DNA from: Nitrospirota bacterium
GTDB lineage: Bacteria; Nitrospirota; Thermodesulfovibrionia; UBA6902; DSMQ01
Direction: 5' to 3'
Assembly (NCBI GenBank): GCA_016207865.1
Contig: JACQZD010000222.1
Location: 1 to 7,719, forward strand
DNA length: 7,719 bases
Under the pieces are notes generated by a model, which saw only the letters and a list, made by a program, of their open reading frames with translations, ran no database searches and was not told the origin of the DNA. This document shows positions 6,012 through 7,719 of the stretch, piece after piece. A program made the translations under genes and the position numbers. Numbering within the stretch: the stretch's first letter is position 1; each line of letters starts with the position of its first letter.

Positions 6012-6088
6012 GCCCCCTTAGCTCAGTTGGATAGAGCACAGGTTTCCTAAACCTGGTGCCGCAAGTTCGATTCTTGCAGGGGGCACCA
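6012..6088 (+). tRNA. tRNA-Arg, anticodon CCT
   Basis: Complete 77-nt cloverleaf with encoded CCA. Acceptor GCCCCCT (6012-6018) pairs with AGGGGGC (6078-6084), then ACCA. D arm GCTC-AGTTGGATA-GAGC; anticodon stem CAGGT/ACCTG around TTCCTAA with anticodon CCT at 6046-6048, reading AGG; T arm GCAAG-TTCGATT-CTTGC. A run of five T follows the CCA by 2 nt and may help end transcription. Confidence 0.97.
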
Positions 6089-6147
6089 ATTTTTCTCCCA
6101 CTCAGCTGACGCTTTTTATAATTATAGAAAAAATGGGTGTTTTGATA

Positions 6148-6171
6148 TAAAATAAAGCAAGCTTTATTTTA
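6148..6171. promoter_or_regulatory. 24-bp palindrome before hicB, candidate operator
   Basis: TAAAATAAAGC (6148-6158), centre AA, GCTTTATTTTA (6161-6171): perfect 11-bp arms. It ends exactly where the hicB ribosome site AAGGAGG (6171-6177) begins. Position and symmetry suit an autoregulatory operator of the toxin-antitoxin operon, or an RNA hairpin controlling access to the ribosome site. A TATAAA overlaps the left arm, but no matching -35 is clear. Confidence 0.55.
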
Positions 6172-6183
6172 AGGAGGGAGAAA

Positions 6184-6393
6184 ATGGCTAAGGATTATAC
6201 GGTAGTCATAGAACAGGACGAAGAAGGTTATTTTATTGCAGAAGTGCCTGAGCTTAAGGGCTGCCATACACAGGCAAAGTCGCTTGATGTATTAATGGAA
6301 AGGATTAAGGAGGCTATTCAGCTTTGTCTGGAAGTTTATGGTAGAAAATATCCCACTACACATCTTGTCGGTGTGCAGAAAGTTGCAGTATGA
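6184..6393 (+). CDS. hicB: HicB-family antitoxin (short form)
   Basis: 69-residue antitoxin of a type II HicAB system, expected to bind and silence the HicA RNase. It has the HicB partial RNase-H-like fold signature: DYTVVIEQDEEGYFIAEVPELKGCHTQAKSLDVLMERIKEAIQLCLE. The chain ends soon after this domain (VGVQKVAV), so the C-terminal RHH or HTH DNA-binding domain of long HicB proteins is absent, as in many short HicB family members. The start is clear: AAGGAGG 6 nt before the ATG. The stop overlaps the hicA start as ATGA. Order is antitoxin first, opposite to the classical hicA-hicB order of E. coli but common elsewhere. Without a DNA-binding domain, autoregulation would need the complex itself or another factor. 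Confidence 0.92.
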   Translation: MAKDYTVVIEQDEEGYFIAEVPELKGCHTQAKSLDVLMERIKEAIQLCLEVYGRKYPTTHLVGVQKVAV

Positions 6394-6620
6394 GCAAACT
6401 GCCGTCGTTGACCGGGAAAGAAATCATTGCCATATTAAAAAAATCCGGTTTTTTTGCTGAAAGACAAAAGGGCAGCCATATCTTTATGAAGCATTCAGAT
6501 GGCCGGGCAACAGTAGTTCCAGTGCATTCAGGCGAATCAATCGGCCCCGGACTCTTATCAAAGATTTTTAGGGATGTAGAAATGACAAAGGATGATTTCT
6601 TAAAAATTCTCAAGAAGTAG
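6390..6620 (+). CDS. hicA: HicA-family mRNA interferase toxin
   Basis: 76-residue toxin with the double-stranded-RNA-binding-like HicA/YcfA fold, which cleaves mRNA without a ribosome requirement in characterised members. It shows the family text LTGKEIIAILKKSGFF (7-22), then QKGSHIFMKHSDGR, where H30 corresponds to the catalytic His, and TVVPVHSGESIGPGLLSKIFRDVEMTKDDFLKIL at the end. Length is typical and nothing is missing, so the toxin should be active. Overlap with hicB by 4 nt (ATGA) couples translation and keeps antitoxin made first. Confidence 0.94.
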   Translation: MSKLPSLTGKEIIAILKKSGFFAERQKGSHIFMKHSDGRATVVPVHSGESIGPGLLSKIFRDVEMTKDDFLKILKK

Positions 6621-6663
6621 CTATCATGCCAAAACAGATCAATGACCTTCCGATATTTCTCTT

Positions 6664-7062
6664 ATGCCATTACTAAGAGGACATCACCTTATATGCCTGC
6701 ACTTTTTTAATGGTGAGGGATATGATAAAGCCTTCATAAAAAACCTCATGCATACGCTGAGCCTGGCGGAAAAGGAGATAATCACTGTATCCTCCGGCGC
6801 AGATAATGTGTGTGCAGGCTGTTGTCATCTTAAACAGGATAAATGCCGGTATGCGGAGAATGCAGAAGAATCAATCCGGCAGATGGACGCAAAAGCTCTA
6901 ATGCTTCTTGGACTTTCATATAACGATCAGATTGAATGGGATACGCTTCAAAACAGGATTCCTGAAATATTTTCCGAGTGGGTTTCATCATACTGCAGGG
7001 AATGCAGTTGGCGCGGGGTATGTGCGAAAGATACGTTTTACCGGAAATTGTCAGTGAAGTAA
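6664..7062 (+). CDS. DUF1284 cysteine-rich protein
   Basis: 132-residue protein of the DUF1284 family, function unknown. The N-terminal hallmark is LRGHHLICLHFFNGEGYDKAF (4-24). Eight Cys are present (11, 50, 53, 54, 61, 111, 114, 120), arranged as CxGCC-x6-C in the middle and CRECSWRGVC at the end. This suggests a metal or iron-sulfur site shared between the two clusters, together with the HH at 7-8. That chemistry is inference. ATG 6664 has no strong ribosome site; a 16-codon ORF (6626-6676) reads through this start and may couple translation. It follows hicA by 43 nt and could be cotranscribed, though no functional link to the toxin pair is known to me. Confidence 0.82.
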   Translation: MPLLRGHHLICLHFFNGEGYDKAFIKNLMHTLSLAEKEIITVSSGADNVCAGCCHLKQDKCRYAENAEESIRQMDAKALMLLGLSYNDQIEWDTLQNRIPEIFSEWVSSYCRECSWRGVCAKDTFYRKLSVK

Positions 7063-7184
7063 GAGCCTGCCCGCCTAATTAGCCCGCTTTTTGTTGAAAA
7101 AAAGAGGAAAAAGTAATAATATTCAGGAAAAATGTGGAGTGTTTTATATATCAGGCGGAAAGAATAATTACATCAATATTGATG

Positions 7185-7214
7185 TTGACATAGATATGGA
7201 TTTTACGGTAGAAT
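7185..7214 (+). promoter_or_regulatory. Sigma-70-type promoter for the XRE gene
   Basis: Consensus TTGACA at 7185-7190, an 18-bp spacer, and TAGAAT at 7209-7214 (five of six to TATAAT). Transcription would start near 7221, giving a leader of about 11 nt with AGGG before ATG 7232. It lies inside the remnant toxin codons, which explains why the antitoxin can still be expressed. Confidence 0.6.
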
Positions 7215-7231
7215 TTTATGAGAATAGGGCA
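7196..7231 (+). pseudogene. Toxin scar: first codons of a RelE/Gp49-like toxin
   Basis: ATG 7196 opens MDFTVEFYENR, which matches the usual beginning of HigB/Gp49-type RelE toxins (pattern M-x-F/Y-x-VEFYE-x). After these codons the frame runs straight into the antitoxin coding sequence instead of the remaining 90-100 toxin residues. I read this as an in-frame deletion that removed the toxin. The match is short, so chance resemblance or an N-terminal extension of the antitoxin remain possible. Confidence 0.45.
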
Positions 7232-7591
7232 ATGAAAAAAACTAATTTTGATTATTATCTTGAGGAGCAATTAAAAGACCCTGTGTTTGCTGAACGCTTT
7301 AAGCGTGCCGGAGAAGCATGGGATGTTGCGATACAGATTGCTGCCCTTCGCCGTAAGGCGGGGCTTTCACAAAAGGATTTAGCTAAACTTCTCAAAACCT
7401 CTCAGCAGCAGGTCAGCAGGCTTGAATCTCCCGGCTACGAAGGCCACTCCCTCAGCATGCTCCGCCGCGTAGCAGAAGCGCTTCACGCACAGGTGCATGT
7501 TGTGTTTGAACCGGAGAAAAAAGAGCGCTTGCTGCATGTGGCAGAAGCGCCTGCAACGTACCATGCCAAACGCAGTAAAAAAGGTTTATGA
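7232..7591 (+). CDS. XRE-family HTH antitoxin (HigA-like), orphan
   Basis: 119-residue cytosolic DNA-binding protein from ATG 7232. The N-terminus MKKTNFDYYLEEQLKDPVFAERF is the usual lead-in of XRE antitoxins paired with RelE/Gp49 toxins. The Cro/C1-type HTH spans about 36-93: ALRRKAGLSQKDLAKLLKTSQQQVSRLESP, then SLSMLRRVAEALHAQVHVVFEPEK. A basic tail (HAKRSKKGL) follows. The frame extends upstream to TTG 7091 and ATG 7196, but 7232 fits the family start and lies just after the predicted transcription start. No toxin gene lies upstream (only the scar) or in the 128 nt downstream, so it is an orphan antitoxin or regulator. Confidence 0.88.
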   Translation: MKKTNFDYYLEEQLKDPVFAERFKRAGEAWDVAIQIAALRRKAGLSQKDLAKLLKTSQQQVSRLESPGYEGHSLSMLRRVAEALHAQVHVVFEPEKKERLLHVAEAPATYHAKRSKKGL

Positions 7592-7719
7592 GTCCGGCTC
7601 TCTGCAAATGGCCAAATTTCCGATGTTTTTTGAAATATATTTTTATATATGGCATGATGGAGATATGTTTTATATAATAGTTGGGAAGAATAATACGGGA
7701 TGTAGAGCCGGGTTTTACC
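7592..7719. other. A+T-rich right edge, no confident gene
   Basis: Contains an A/T hairpin around 7634-7650 (ATATA, T-run, TATAT) that could help end the XRE transcript. A frame from ATG 7665 (GGAG 2-3 nt upstream) stays open to the edge for 18 codons, reading MFYIIVGKNNTGCRAGFY. It is too short to assign, and the ribosome spacing is poor. Confidence 0.3.

Noticed and set aside
6356..6613. Minus-strand 85-codon ORF opposite hicA
   Set aside because: Antisense to a well-supported toxin gene, low-information sequence, no ribosome site.
7063..7098. Terminator after DUF1284 (GC-rich stretch then TTTTT)
   Set aside because: CCCGC occurs as a direct repeat rather than an inverted one, so no stable stem precedes the T-run.
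7091..7231. N-terminal extension of the XRE protein from TTG 7091
   Set aside because: No ribosome site, low-complexity Asn/Lys/Asp-rich text, upstream of the predicted promoter, and outside the usual family length.

Overview
The window reads as a piece of a free-living, probably anaerobic Gram-negative genome. My best guess is a Nitrospirota (Thermodesulfovibrionia-like) or Desulfobacterota-type lineage. This rests on gene content (NtrY/NtrX next to DUF4390, archaeal/thermophile-type adenosine-specific kinase, stand-alone HisI, YraN, S23-type four-helix-bundle protein) and on the style of the intergenic repeats. It is a judgement from memory, not a database result.

Left part, minus strand (1-3733): an extended -10 promoter at 3725-3733 drives a DUF4390 exported protein, which overlaps by ATGA with an NtrY-type membrane histidine kinase. 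The kinase is followed by an NtrX-type sigma-54 response regulator that runs off the left edge. Kinase and regulator should form one signalling pair. They are separated by about 270 bp holding a miniature inverted-repeat element and a short heptad-like repeat.

Middle part, plus strand (3745-5294): after a divergent intergenic region made almost entirely of two heptad-repeat tracts come an adenosine-specific kinase, hisI (phosphoribosyl-AMP cyclohydrolase) and a YraN-type nuclease. A second, inverted copy of the same miniature element plus heptad block sits between hisI and yraN. The two copies bracket about 3.7 kb.

Right part, plus strand (5295-7719): an accessory patch. It holds a broken 5' half of tRNA-Pro with a hairpin in its D arm, an intact tRNA-Pro(CGG), a four-helix-bundle (S23/IVP) gene enclosed by related heptad repeats in opposite orientation, tRNA-Arg(CCT), a hicB-hicA toxin-antitoxin pair behind a 24-bp palindrome, a Cys-rich DUF1284 gene, and an orphan XRE antitoxin. 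The antitoxin is preceded by what looks like the first codons of a lost RelE/Gp49-type toxin, with a good sigma-70 promoter in that scar.

The most interesting non-genic signal is that every sizeable intergenic region carries its own short repeat with a 7-bp (sometimes 8-bp) period. The sequences differ from place to place, and the tracts tend to sit beside mobile-looking units (the miniature element, the S23 gene). No complete new defence or biosynthetic system is visible.
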